A stretch of DNA of 64,000 bases from Brevundimonas sp. M20. Its GTDB lineage: Bacteria; Pseudomonadota; Alphaproteobacteria; Caulobacterales; Caulobacteraceae. Shown in pieces: positions 1 through 8,294 of the stretch; within the stretch, counting starts at the first letter, position 1, and each line of letters starts with the position of its first letter. The DNA lies in contig NZ_CP041243.1 of the NCBI RefSeq assembly GCF_006547065.1, forward strand, positions 2,495,001 to 2,559,000, written 5' to 3'. The notes below the pieces were generated by a model. It had not been told where the DNA came from. It saw only the letters and a program-made list of their open reading frames with translations, and made no database searches. Made by a program: the position numbers and the translations under genes.

Positions 1-205
1 AGGCCAGACCGGCGAAGAAGACCAGCACTGCGGCGATCACCGCGATCACGGCCACGGCGGCAGCGGTCACGACGGCCAGCACCGCCCCGATCGCCATCGC
101 GACCATGGTGGCGATCAGGCCGAACAGCCACACCACCGGTCCCAGCAGTCCGTTGGACGGACGACGGGCGGCGGCGCCGAAGAGCAGGGGGTCGGAAGGG
201 GTCAT
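1..205 (-). CDS. Hydrophobic membrane protein, N-terminal part only
   Basis: The first 68 residues are visible and the rest lies beyond the left edge. After a short polar start (MTPSDPLLFGAAARRPSNG) the protein is almost entirely hydrophobic, rich in Ala and Val, enough for two membrane segments around residues 20-43 and 45-68. No family is recognisable from this fragment. No clear Shine-Dalgarno precedes the ATG, and the sequence is low in complexity. It reads in the same direction as sppA, which starts upstream of it at position 2103, and could share its transcript. The call of a membrane protein rests on hydrophobicity alone. Confidence 0.5.
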   Translation of the reverse strand, partial: MTPSDPLLFGAAARRPSNGLLGPVVWLFGLIATMVAMAIGAVLAVVTAAAVAVIAVIAAVLVFFAGLA

Positions 206-321
206 TGGGTCACCAGTTGGGGCGCTGCGAACAACGCCGGACTCCCAATGTCGGTCCACAGGCCCGCGCGGTCAATGCGCCCACGCTTCACAGGCGAGTG
301 TCCGGCCACGCCCGCCCCCGC

Positions 322-2103
322 TCAGTAAGGCTGATCCGCCAGCACCGACGCGCCCGAGGCCCGTTGACGCTCCACTTCGATGCGACGAACCGCCGCTTCG
401 GCCTCGGGGTCGTTCATGACCCCGCCGATGCCCACCAGCACCCTCGCCGCCTCGCTCGACACGCCGAAAGCCTTCGACAGGGCCTCCCACGGCGAACCGG
501 CTTCCGGATAGCGCTTGAACCGCACATCGGTATCCGCGGAGATGTCGGCCAGCGACTTGGCCTTGGCGATGGCCTCTTCCAGACCGCCCAGTTGATCCAC
601 CAGCCCGATGTTCAGCGCCTGCGCGCCGGTCCACACCCGCCCGCGCGCGATCTCGCGCACCCGCGCGGGCGGCAGACGGCGCCCGGCCGAAACGCGGGCG
701 ATGAACTCTTCATAGGTCCGGTCGATCTGGGCCGCGAAGGCGGCGCGCTGACTGGGGGTGAATTCCTGCGACGGCGACATCGCGTCGGCATAGTCGCCGC
801 CGATGCTCAGATGGCGCATGTCCACGCCGAACCGGCCCAGGGCGTCGGACAGCACGAACTTGCCGCCGTACACCCCGATCGAGCCGGTCAGGGTCGAGGG
901 CTGGGCCACGATCCAGTTGGCTTCCGAGCTGATCCAGTATCCGCCCGAGGCCGCATAGTCGCCCATGGACACCACCACCGGCTTGCCCGCCGCCCTGGCC
1001 GCGCGCACGGCGGCCAGGATCTGTTCCGAAGCTTCCGGCGATCCGCCCGGCGACGAGACGCGGAAGACGATGGCCTTCACGTCCTTGTCCTCGATGGCGT
1101 CATAAATCGCCTTGGCCGTGACGTCCGAAGCGATGGAGGCGCCGCCGCCGAACGGGCTGCCGCCGTTGTCGCGGCCGGTCAGGATCGCCCCCTCGCCGCC
1201 GACGATGGCGATGGCGTCGCGGCCCGATCCGCCGCGTTCGCCCACGCTCCCGGCATAGGTGTGGAAGTCCATGATCTCCGCGCCCTTGCCCGCGCGGCGC
1301 TTGATCTCGGCCTCGGCCTCCTCGACCTGACCGATCTTGTCGATCAGCCTGCGCTGCAGGGCTTCCTGCGCCGACCACGGCCCGGCCTCGATGGCGGCCT
1401 TCAGCTGTTGCGGGGTCTGGCGACGGTCCTGCGCGGCATGGGCCAGCGCGGTGTCATAGATGGAGGTCATCCACGCCGTCATCGCCTCGCGGTGGGCGTC
1501 GGTGAAGTCGCTCTGCGTATATTCGTTGACCGCGTTCTTGTACTCGTAGCGCTGCTCGAACTGGGCCTCGACGCCGTATTTGTCGAACGCCCGGCCCAGG
1601 AACATCGCCTCGGCCGAGAAGCCCGTCAGCTGGAACCCGGCGGTGTTCTGCATCCACAGCTCGGACGCCGAGGCCCCGACCATATAGCTCGACACCGTCG
1701 TCCCGACCGGCTGGAAGCCCTGGCTGTGCGCGATCACGATCTTGCCCGAACCGCGGAAGCGACGGATCGCCTGACGGATTTCATCCGCCGCCGCCGGCGT
1801 CGTCCCGCCTTCCGGCAGACGGATCAGCAGGGCCTTCACCTTGTCGTCCGCCTGGGCCTGCGCGAGCGTGTCGACGATCTGCACGGTCGACAGCCCGCCG
1901 CCCCCGAACACCGCGAATGGATTCGTCGGCGTCTGGTCGCTCAGTCCCTCGCGCAGGTCCAGCTCCAGCACCGTATTGCCCGGCACGGGCTCCTTGGCGC
2001 TCACCGAGGCCACGACGATGCTCAGGAAGACAAGCGGCAGGACGACGAAGAACAGCAGCAGCGCGGCGAACACGCCGCCCATGGTCAGGAAAAATTGCTT
2101 CAT
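322..2103 (-). CDS. sppA: Signal peptide peptidase SppA, 67K type
   Basis: A membrane-anchored serine protease that degrades signal peptides left in the membrane after secretion. The 593-residue length fits the long, two-domain bacterial SppA. One membrane anchor spans about residues 8-33. The second domain carries the nucleophile motif GDYAASGGYW with Ser386, and the first domain carries the likely general base Lys189 in YKNAV, matching the Ser/Lys dyad split across the two halves in the E. coli enzyme. The ATG follows no strong ribosome-binding site but lies immediately before the hydrophobic anchor. It is divergent from panD. Confidence 0.96.
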   Translation of the reverse strand: MKQFFLTMGGVFAALLLFFVVLPLVFLSIVVASVSAKEPVPGNTVLELDLREGLSDQTPTNPFAVFGGGGLSTVQIVDTLAQAQADDKVKALLIRLPEGGTTPAAADEIRQAIRRFRGSGKIVIAHSQGFQPVGTTVSSYMVGASASELWMQNTAGFQLTGFSAEAMFLGRAFDKYGVEAQFEQRYEYKNAVNEYTQSDFTDAHREAMTAWMTSIYDTALAHAAQDRRQTPQQLKAAIEAGPWSAQEALQRRLIDKIGQVEEAEAEIKRRAGKGAEIMDFHTYAGSVGERGGSGRDAIAIVGGEGAILTGRDNGGSPFGGGASIASDVTAKAIYDAIEDKDVKAIVFRVSSPGGSPEASEQILAAVRAARAAGKPVVVSMGDYAASGGYWISSEANWIVAQPSTLTGSIGVYGGKFVLSDALGRFGVDMRHLSIGGDYADAMSPSQEFTPSQRAAFAAQIDRTYEEFIARVSAGRRLPPARVREIARGRVWTGAQALNIGLVDQLGGLEEAIAKAKSLADISADTDVRFKRYPEAGSPWEALSKAFGVSSEAARVLVGIGGVMNDPEAEAAVRRIEVERQRASGASVLADQPY

Positions 2104-2327
2104 GGGGTCGACACGTCGTCTCAGGCGCGGGCCGGGTCATGGCCACATTTTGACCATAGAACGGCAGGGCTTGCGGTCAAATGAACGTCTCGTCACGGGC
2201 GAATGCGCCGCAGCACATTCATGGTGCGCTGCCGAAAGCGTGATTGATGCGCCGCGCTGAAATCCCTATATCAGCCGCCTGCGAGCGGGGGCCTATCGCC
2301 CCGCGTTGTATTCGGACCGCGCTCCCC

Positions 2328-2681
2328 ATGCTGGTCACGCTTATGAAGGCCAAACTTCACCGCGCCACGGTGACCCAGGCCGACCTCGACTACGAGGGCT
2401 CCATCGCCATCGACATGGACCTGCTGGATGCGGCGGGCATCTTCCCGCACGAGCAGGTGGATGTGCTGAACATCACCAACGGCGCCCGCTTCACCACCTA
2501 CGCCATCGAGGCCCCGCGCGGCTCGAAGGTCATCGGCGTCAACGGCGCCGCCGCCCGTCTGGTGCAGAAGAACGACAAGGTCATCGTCGTGACCTACGGC
2601 CAGCTGCCGTCCGAAGAAGCCCGCCAGTGGTCGCCCAACGTCGTCCTGCTGGACGACGACAACAACATCAAACACGCCTGA
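2328..2681 (+). CDS. panD: Aspartate 1-decarboxylase (pyruvoyl-dependent)
   Basis: Makes beta-alanine from L-aspartate for pantothenate and coenzyme A synthesis. The proenzyme is 117 residues. It contains the self-cleavage site Gly24-Ser25 in [10 protein letters not shown], where Ser25 becomes the pyruvoyl group, then [11 protein letters not shown] and VNGAAARL, all typical of PanD. The start chosen aligns [12 protein letters not shown] with the usual PanD N-terminus. An upstream ATG at 2244 would add 28 unrelated residues, and an ATG at 2343 is possible but would shorten the conserved first strand. A hairpin follows the stop. Confidence 0.95.
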   Translation: MLVTLMKAKLHRATVTQADLDYEGSIAIDMDLLDAAGIFPHEQVDVLNITNGARFTTYAIEAPRGSKVIGVNGAAARLVQKNDKVIVVTYGQLPSEEARQWSPNVVLLDDDNNIKHA

Positions 2682-2706
2682 ACCGTCAAAGGCGCTCCAA
2701 AGGAAC

Positions 2707-2729
2707 GTCGACGGCTGCTCGCCGTCGAC
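2707..2729 (+). repeat. 9-bp inverted repeat downstream of panD
   Basis: GTCGACGGC, five bases, then GCCGTCGAC: a perfect stem that starts 25 bases after the panD stop. No T-run follows, so it is not a classic intrinsic terminator. It may protect the 3' end of the panD transcript or assist Rho-dependent termination. Confidence 0.5.
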
Positions 2730-2786
2730 CCGCTCGCCCTTGACCTTCGCCCCTTCGCGGCCTCCCCTCCCCTTCGGAGGAAGCTC

Positions 2787-3062
2787 ATGATCCAGACCAT
2801 TTCCCGCCTGCGCTGGGTGCTGTACGGCGGCTATCTGCTGGCGGCGACGCTGGCGCTGATGATGGCGTTCACGCCGGGACTGGCCCTGCTGGGCCTGCCG
2901 CCCGAGCGGATCACCTTCGTCCCCGCCATGATCACCGGCGCGCCCTGGAGCCTGCCGCTGTTTCTGGTCAGGCTCGACTCGGTCACCACCCTGGCCATCA
3001 CCATGGTCGCCAACCTGCTGAACGTGGCCATCGGCCTGATGCTGGCGAAGTCGGGGGACTGA
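2787..3062 (+). CDS. Small membrane protein, unknown function
   Basis: 91 residues with three likely membrane segments (about residues 9-30, 38-62 and 66-88) separated by short loops. A strong ribosome-binding site (GGAGGAAG) lies 5 bases before the ATG, which supports it as a real gene. I do not recognise the family. It follows panD by about 105 bases with a hairpin between, so it probably has its own promoter. Base composition matches the neighbours. The call rests on the ribosome-binding site and hydrophobic pattern. Confidence 0.65.
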   Translation: MIQTISRLRWVLYGGYLLAATLALMMAFTPGLALLGLPPERITFVPAMITGAPWSLPLFLVRLDSVTTLAITMVANLLNVAIGLMLAKSGD

Positions 3063-3063
3063 G

Positions 3064-3195
3064 GGTGGGTGATTGGTGATTGGGTGATTGGCGGATCGCG
3101 GCCGAGGATCACCTGCGGCGACCTTGTGCCCAAAAGCGAATGGCTGGCGACCGGCCACGACCATCGCCGCATCCAATCACCAGCCACCAATCACC
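3064..3195. repeat. TGATTGG repeats forming an imperfect inverted repeat
   Basis: Three copies of TGATTGG (3070, 3077, 3085) lie just after the small membrane protein gene, and two complementary copies, CCAATCA (3173, 3187), lie about 90 bases on, before the convergent end of the SIMPL gene. Together the arms could fold into a long imperfect stem between two convergent genes. It could act as a terminator or be a mobile palindromic element. Confidence 0.6.
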
Positions 3196-3219
3196 TGTCA
3201 GGCGCCGACGTTCGCCGCC

Positions 3220-4020
3220 TTACCGCGCCAGATCGTACACACCCGTGATATCGATCCGCACCGTCAGCTCACCGGCCGAGATCGGGGTCATGTCGGAGGC
3301 GCCTTCCATCCGCGCCATGGCGTACATCGGGCGCGGCGGTTGCGGGGCGTAGCCGCCGCCCTCGGTCAGCGAGCGGATGCCACCCAGCGGCGTGCCCAGA
3401 GCCTGCGAATACAGGGCCGCCTTGGCCTGCAGGTTGCGCACCGCGATCTGGCGCGCCTGATTTTCAGCCGCCGAGGGGTCCTTCAGGCCGAAGCTGATGC
3501 CGTTGATCTGGTTGACCCCGGCGGCCACCACGGCGTCCGCCGTCGAGCCGACCCTGGTCAGGTCATTGATGATCACCGTCACCTGATTTGAGGCCTGGTA
3601 GCCCCGCAGACGCGGCGGGTTGTTCTCGACGTAGTCATACTGCGCCGACAGGTTCAGGCCCGAGGTCTGGACGTCCCGCTCATTGATCCCGGCGCGGCGC
3701 AGGGCGGCGATGACCTGATTCATCCGCGCGGCGTTCTGGGCCATCGATTCGGCGGCGGTCGGAGCCTCCGTCACGACGGCGAAAGTGATCGTCGCCATGT
3801 CCGGGGTCGCCTTGACCTCGCCATAGGCCGACAGGTTCAGGCTCGGGCGTTCCGTCACCGCCTGGATGGTCAGCGGCGCGCCGCCGTTCGGCTGCGACTG
3901 GGCGTGGGCGACGGGGGCGCCGGCCAGCAGGGCGGCCGCGGCCATCAGGGCGCCGCCCATCATCAGGGCGCGGTTGGAGACGGCGGGCATCGCGGCGGCG
4001 ACAGCGGCGGGGCGGTTCAT
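3220..4020 (-). CDS. SIMPL domain (DUF541) periplasmic protein
   Basis: 266 residues. A long basic N-terminus and hydrophobic stretch end in AGAPVAHAQ, a signal peptide cleaved near residue 41. The mature part matches the SIMPL/DUF541 family: LNLSAYGEVKATPDMATITF near the start, VQTSGLNLSAQYDY, and a closing ELTVRIDITGVYDL. Family members are periplasmic or outer-membrane-associated beta-rich proteins linked to stress tolerance, with no settled biochemical role. An internal start at the double Met around residue 20 would give a more usual signal peptide length, so the exact start is uncertain. Confidence 0.88.
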   Translation of the reverse strand: MNRPAAVAAAMPAVSNRALMMGGALMAAAALLAGAPVAHAQSQPNGGAPLTIQAVTERPSLNLSAYGEVKATPDMATITFAVVTEAPTAAESMAQNAARMNQVIAALRRAGINERDVQTSGLNLSAQYDYVENNPPRLRGYQASNQVTVIINDLTRVGSTADAVVAAGVNQINGISFGLKDPSAAENQARQIAVRNLQAKAALYSQALGTPLGGIRSLTEGGGYAPQPPRPMYAMARMEGASDMTPISAGELTVRIDITGVYDLAR

Positions 4021-4240
4021 CGGAGAGGCTCCATGAGAGACGAGGTGTCGTTGCGAACACCTTCATCGGCGTCCGTGTTCCAACCATGGCCGTTCCCGCC
4101 TGAACGGCCGGTCAGGGACCATTGGCAGAAACCGTTCATCTGCGTGACATCGCCGACAGATCGGCGGCGAAGGCGCGGCGCGGACGCCGTCATCGCCCCT
4201 GCGGACCGGATGACGCCAACCGGGCGCGTGCGACGAGCGC

Positions 4241-4269
4241 TTGGCAACCGCCTCCCCCGCCTGCTAGGC
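4241..4269 (+). promoter_or_regulatory. Likely housekeeping promoter of the tRNA gene
   Basis: TTGGCA at 4241-4246 and GCTAGGC at 4263-4269 match the Caulobacter-type pattern (TTGAC-like -35, GCTANA-like -10). Their spacing is suitable and they sit 20 bases before the mature tRNA 5' end. Inferred from sequence only. Confidence 0.5.
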
Positions 4270-4288
4270 GAAACCCTCCTCGCTCCGG

Positions 4289-4361
4289 GGGCCCGTAGCT
4301 CAATGGTTAGAGCCGACCGCTCATAACGGTCTGGTTGGGGGTTCGAGTCCCTCCGGGCCTA
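4289..4361 (+). tRNA. tRNA with CAT anticodon (Ile2 or elongator Met)
   Basis: A full cloverleaf can be drawn. The acceptor stem pairs GGGCCCG with CGGGCCT, leaving a G1-U72 wobble at the end. The D arm contains GCTCAATGGTTAGAGC. The anticodon stem GACCG/CGGTC holds loop CTCATAA, and the T arm holds TTCGAGT. The anticodon is CAT. Initiator tRNA is unlikely because the 1-72 mismatch and the three G-C pairs below the anticodon loop are missing. The short D loop resembles tRNA-Ile2, whose C34 is changed to lysidine, but elongator Met is not excluded. CCA is not encoded: the sequence after the discriminator A is CTC. Confidence 0.9.
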
Positions 4362-4495
4362 CTCGGGGCCATCCCCCCATGATCAGCCCGCCTCAAGCAG
4401 GGCGTCGAGGCTCGGAAAGCCTCCTTCCGGCCGTATGGAGCGACAGACCAGAGCCAACCGCCGTTCAATCGCCGGACCGCAACTCGTCTTCACCC

Positions 4496-5992
4496 TCACC
4501 GCCTCCAGAAGCCGCCGCCCCCGCCCCGGCTCCACCGATCCTCCCCGCGATAGCGCTCGTCCTGCACATAGCGGCCATCCCGGTCGTACCAGCCGTCGCC
4601 GTTCTGGTAGTCGTCGTAGCCGTCCAGCGAATAGCCGTCGTCGTAGTAGTCGACGCCCAGCATGCCGTCCTCCTGGCTCCACCAGCTGCGCGGGTACGAG
4701 CCGTGGGCGCATTCCCAGCCCTCGCCCGGACGCCAGTAGGGCTCGTACCGGCCGCGATAGCGGTCGCGGAACTGCGGGCGGCAGACATATTGCGACCAGA
4801 CGCGGTTGCCGCTGGCCTGCACATTGGCGCGCGGCTCGCGATAGATGACGTCGCGGACGCCCGCGAAGACGTTGTTGGTCACCACCGCATTGCCCGCGGC
4901 GGCGGCCACCCCGACCGCCGAGGCGCGGATGCGGCTGTCGCTCAGACGCAGTTCACCGCTGTACAGCACCACGCCCTTGTCCGAGCGGCAGACCCGGCTG
5001 CCGCTGATGGCGACCGAGGCCCCCTCGACCACCACGCCCTCGACGAAGCCGCACACGGCGGTGTTGCTGATCTCGACCCGGCCATAGTCCCGCCCGGCGC
5101 GCACGATCACGCCGATGCTGCGCGGGCCGAAGGCGTTGGGCGCATTGGTCCCCAGAATGGTCGTGGCGTTCAGGACCGACGGCGGACCGGCCGTCGGGGT
5201 GATCTCCACCCCCGACTGCGAGCCCGAGATCACGGCCTCCCACAGGTTCAGGGTCGCGCCGTCGGCGACCACCGCCGGGGCGATGGTGCGGGCCTCGATC
5301 ACCGCATTGCGGATGTCCAGCAGGCCGCCGTCGGCATAGATGGCCGTCTCGTCGCCCGCGTGGCGGAAGCCGACCCGGTTCATGACGATCTCGGCGCCGT
5401 AGCCGACGATACAGGCCGCGTCGCCCGCGCGCGGCGAGGCGAACAGCATGTCGCGGATCTCGACCCGCACCCCCGCCGCCACCGTCATGCACGGCAGGCC
5501 GTCCGGCGCCTGCAGCGCGGGCTGGGCGCCGGCCCAGTCGCGCGGGTCAAAACCGCCCTCGCCGATGATGGTCAGCGGCTTGTCGATGTTCAGCCAGCCG
5601 ACGCAGGCGCCGGCGCGTGAGCGGATCACCAGCGTCCCGCCGGGCCGCACCCGGCGCACCGCGTCTTCCACCGCGCCCGATCCGGGATTGCCGCCGCAGT
5701 CGACCAGCACGATCTCCTCCCCGCCCGGCCGCAGCGGCGGCAGGCCGGGCCGCCAGCCCGAATCCCAGTCCGGGCGGTGGCGACGATAGTCATAGCGGTT
5801 GCGGTCCCGGCGCGGGCCCGACGCCCGGGTCGGCGGGTCCAGCAGGACGCCGAAATTGGGCCGCGTCTGGCTTTCCACCCGCGCCGCCGTCTGGGCGTGG
5901 GCCGTGTCCGGCGCACTGACCGTCATCAGGGCCGCGCCGGCGACGATCGCCGCCACGCCGCCGATGAGACCGAAGGGGTTGCGGGTCGTCAT
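4496..5992 (-). CDS. Secreted right-handed beta-helix protein
   Basis: 498 residues. A signal peptide (about 1-33, ending TAHAQ) is followed by an Arg/Pro-rich linker with RRDRNRYDYRRHR, then a parallel beta-helix of NosD/pectate-lyase type from about residue 90 to 400. This region has repeated short strands such as VEIRDMLF, LDIRNAVI, VEISNTAV and LRLSDSRI. The tail from about 405 is dense in Tyr, Asp, Arg and Gly and ends in GGGGGFWRR. Beta-helix proteins of this kind bind or cleave polysaccharide, but no catalytic signature is visible. Two Cys in RAGACVG and ACIVG could stabilise turns. Probably periplasmic or surface-located. Confidence 0.75.
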   Translation of the reverse strand: MTTRNPFGLIGGVAAIVAGAALMTVSAPDTAHAQTAARVESQTRPNFGVLLDPPTRASGPRRDRNRYDYRRHRPDWDSGWRPGLPPLRPGGEEIVLVDCGGNPGSGAVEDAVRRVRPGGTLVIRSRAGACVGWLNIDKPLTIIGEGGFDPRDWAGAQPALQAPDGLPCMTVAAGVRVEIRDMLFASPRAGDAACIVGYGAEIVMNRVGFRHAGDETAIYADGGLLDIRNAVIEARTIAPAVVADGATLNLWEAVISGSQSGVEITPTAGPPSVLNATTILGTNAPNAFGPRSIGVIVRAGRDYGRVEISNTAVCGFVEGVVVEGASVAISGSRVCRSDKGVVLYSGELRLSDSRIRASAVGVAAAAGNAVVTNNVFAGVRDVIYREPRANVQASGNRVWSQYVCRPQFRDRYRGRYEPYWRPGEGWECAHGSYPRSWWSQEDGMLGVDYYDDGYSLDGYDDYQNGDGWYDRDGRYVQDERYRGEDRWSRGGGGGFWRR

Positions 5993-6007
5993 GGGTTCAG
6001 GCCCTCC

Positions 6008-7489
6008 TTAACGGCGCTGCGAACGGGAGACCTGGGCCAGCACGGCCTGCAGGCGTCCCGCCGACGGGCCGAAGCCCGCCAGGGCGGAATCGATGCGGAA
6101 TGCGACGGCCTGGGCCTTGTCCTGATCCGCCACGCCCGAGACGCCGAGCGCGAAATAGCTGGACATGGCGAACTTGGCCTCCGGGCTGCCTTGCCGCGCG
6201 GCTTCCTCGAACCACTTGAAGGCGCGGGCGTAATCGGCCGGAACCCCGATCCCCTCGGCGTACATGACCGCCAGCACCAGTTGCGCCTCGGACGATCCGT
6301 TCACCGCCGCCAGCTGGATCGCCCGCACCCGCTCCAGATAGGACAGCCGCCCTTCCATCGCGTGGCCCAGCATGGCCTCCAGCGTCTCGATCTGCCGCTT
6401 GGACAGGTCCTCGGGCCGCTGCGGCGCGGTCTCGACCACGCCCAGATACCGCAGGGCGCGGCCCACATGAATGAAGGGCAGCTCGCTGGCCATGCGGCCC
6501 AGCGCATATTCATTGGCGTCGCCGCGCGGACGGCTTTCGTCCGAGAAGGGCACCCCCGACTGCGGCGCGCTGTTCGGATAGAATTCGAACGGCGGCGTCC
6601 ATTGCCGCGCCTTCACCTCGACGAAGCGCTGGTACTGCGCCCGGTGCGGCGACGACCGCTCGAAGTCGCGCATCAGCACATAGGCGCCCACGTCCCCGGT
6701 CTGCACCGCCAGATAGTTGTACAGATAGGCGTCCACGTCATTGCGCTGGAACAGGCTCAGCGCCGCCGGATAACCGCGACGGTTGCGGTCTCGCCCCGGT
6801 CCCCGACCGCCCTCGCCGCGTCCCCACGCCTCGCGGGCCTCGCGGTTGTCCTCCGGCTCGCCGAACGGGCCGTACAGGCCGTCATGCAGACGGGCCAGGG
6901 TGCGGAAGCCCTCGGCGTCCTGTGTCGACAGCACATAGATGACCCGGTCACGCACCGCCGACCGCTCGTCCACCGTCATATTGCCCAGCAACCGGTCCAG
7001 CTTGCCGTAGGCCTCGTGCCGCTCGAACGCGCGGCAGTCGTCATAGCGCGACAGCGGGCGCCAGCCGCCCCAGCCGTCGCGTCGGGTGCGGTTGATCGGG
7101 GCGTATCCCTCGTCATTGGCCAGCGCCATCGCCAGCCAGGTCGCCGCCTCGATCGGATCTTCAATGTTCTTGTCGGTCGCGCGCACCGCCGAATAGCGCG
7201 CGCCCAGTTCCAGCTGGGCGAAGAAGTCATTCTGGAACGCCGCGCGACGCAGCACCCGCAGACCGGTCTCCTGGGCGTTGAACTCGCTGCCGCTCATCGA
7301 GGCCGGGCGCGGACAGCTGTTGGACGCGGCGTCGCCGCCGCCCTGCCAGAACCGCACGCCGTCCCGGCCGCACGACGCCATGCCCAGCGCCGCCAGCGCA
7401 AGCACGCCCACCGTGGCCGCGATCGCCACCGGCGCGCGCGAGCCGCGGGAACGCGAGCGTCGTCCGTGTTCGCCTTCCCCGTCCGCCAT
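6008..7489 (-). CDS. Sel1-repeat protein with N-terminal membrane anchor
   Basis: 493 residues. The start at 7489 was chosen because a GAGGGG ribosome-binding site lies just upstream. An in-frame start at 7555 lacks that support. A basic stretch (RRSRSRGSR) precedes one hydrophobic segment at about 19-37 and a Cys (GMASC) that could be lipidated, though the lipobox is poor. The mature part has helical repeats, clearest near the C-terminus: SSEAQLVLAVMYAEGIGV followed by ARAFKWFEEAARQGSPEAKF, a Sel1 pair. Sel1 repeats act as protein-binding scaffolds. The partner is unknown. Its upstream region holds four GTTAAC boxes. Confidence 0.8.
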   Translation of the reverse strand: MADGEGEHGRRSRSRGSRAPVAIAATVGVLALAALGMASCGRDGVRFWQGGGDAASNSCPRPASMSGSEFNAQETGLRVLRRAAFQNDFFAQLELGARYSAVRATDKNIEDPIEAATWLAMALANDEGYAPINRTRRDGWGGWRPLSRYDDCRAFERHEAYGKLDRLLGNMTVDERSAVRDRVIYVLSTQDAEGFRTLARLHDGLYGPFGEPEDNREAREAWGRGEGGRGPGRDRNRRGYPAALSLFQRNDVDAYLYNYLAVQTGDVGAYVLMRDFERSSPHRAQYQRFVEVKARQWTPPFEFYPNSAPQSGVPFSDESRPRGDANEYALGRMASELPFIHVGRALRYLGVVETAPQRPEDLSKRQIETLEAMLGHAMEGRLSYLERVRAIQLAAVNGSSEAQLVLAVMYAEGIGVPADYARAFKWFEEAARQGSPEAKFAMSSYFALGVSGVADQDKAQAVAFRIDSALAGFGPSAGRLQAVLAQVSRSQRR

Positions 7490-7546
7490 AAACCCCTCGC
7501 ACACCCACCGGGCGTCTCCGCCCCCCGACGAGCCGGAATCAGGCCC

Positions 7547-7616
7547 GTTAACCAAGTTCGTTAACCATTGCGGGACTGCGACAGTCCGGGCCAGTTAACA
7601 TCCTGTCAAGGTTAAC
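7547..7616 (-). promoter_or_regulatory. Cluster of four GTTAAC boxes, possible CtrA-type control
   Basis: GTTAAC occurs at 7547, 7560, 7594 and 7611 in the gap between the divergent Sel1 and methionine-sulfoxide-reductase genes. TTAACCAT at 7561 equals the half-site described for Caulobacter CtrA, and a CcrM-type GAATC lies at 7536. The TTAA pairs are not spaced by the ideal 7 bases (9 and 13 here), so CtrA binding is a guess. Confidence 0.4.
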
Positions 7617-7783
7617 GCTGTTTTGCGACAAAGCGTTGCCGCATCACGGCCATTTTGTGCCGTAGCAGGAGTTTTCCACCGAAATCAGCGCCTTGCGAAT
7701 GCCCCTCAAAGGCGAAACACCGGCCTCGCATCCGCTCCGGCCTGCGCCTATATGCCTGCGACGTCCCGCCGGAGTTTGCCCTG

Positions 7784-8284
7784 ATGTCCTACGTCGCCCG
7801 CGACGACCGCCCCGCCGACAAGGCCGCCCGCTATGCGGAGGTCGAGGCGGAAATCCTCGCCGTGCTGGACGGAGAGCCGAACCGCGTCGCGCGCATGGCG
7901 ACCGTCTCCTCCATGCTGGCCGACGCCTTCCCGGCCTTCTTCTGGACCGGCTTCTATGTGGTGGACGAGACGAAGACCGACGAACTGGTGGTCGGTCCCT
8001 ATCAGGGCACGCTGGGCTGCCTGCGAATCGCCTTCGGTCGCGGCGTATGCGGAACCGCCGCCGCCACCCGGACCACCCAGATCGTCGATGATGTCCACGC
8101 CTTCCCCGGCCACATCGCCTGCGACGCCCGTTCGGCCAGCGAGATCGTGGTCCCGGTCCTCGACGCCTCGGGCGCCCTGATCGCTGTTTTCGATGTCGAC
8201 GCGACCGTTACGTCCGCTTTTGACGCAACCGACCGCTATGCTCTGGAACAGCTGATGGCCAGGGTGTTCGCCGGGACCGCCTGA
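7784..8284 (+). CDS. msrC: Free methionine-(R)-sulfoxide reductase (GAF type)
   Basis: Reduces free L-methionine-(R)-sulfoxide in the cytoplasm, part of oxidative damage repair. 166 residues forming one GAF domain. The three family cysteines are present as Cys79 (GTLGCLRIAF), Cys89 (GRGVCG) and Cys113 (GHIACDARSASE), with the same spacing of 10 and 24 residues as in E. coli YebR/fRMsr. The chosen ATG gives the normal length. A start at 7655 would add 43 unconserved residues. It is divergent from the Sel1 gene and followed by unusual repeats. Confidence 0.95.
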   Translation: MSYVARDDRPADKAARYAEVEAEILAVLDGEPNRVARMATVSSMLADAFPAFFWTGFYVVDETKTDELVVGPYQGTLGCLRIAFGRGVCGTAAATRTTQIVDDVHAFPGHIACDARSASEIVVPVLDASGALIAVFDVDATVTSAFDATDRYALEQLMARVFAGTA

Positions 8285-8294
8285 ACCGTCTGCC

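Noticed and set aside
205..2184. 659-residue frame on the plus strand opposite sppA
   Set aside because: It mirrors the SppA gene, which has full family motifs. The translation is His/Arg/Asp-rich without any domain and is a shadow of GC-rich codons.
2271..3176. 301-residue minus frame over panD and the small membrane protein gene
   Set aside because: PanD on the opposite strand is certain. This frame is low in complexity and has no motif.
4017..4247. 76-residue minus frame upstream of the SIMPL gene
   Set aside because: It overlaps the tRNA promoter region and the SIMPL start and has no recognisable feature.
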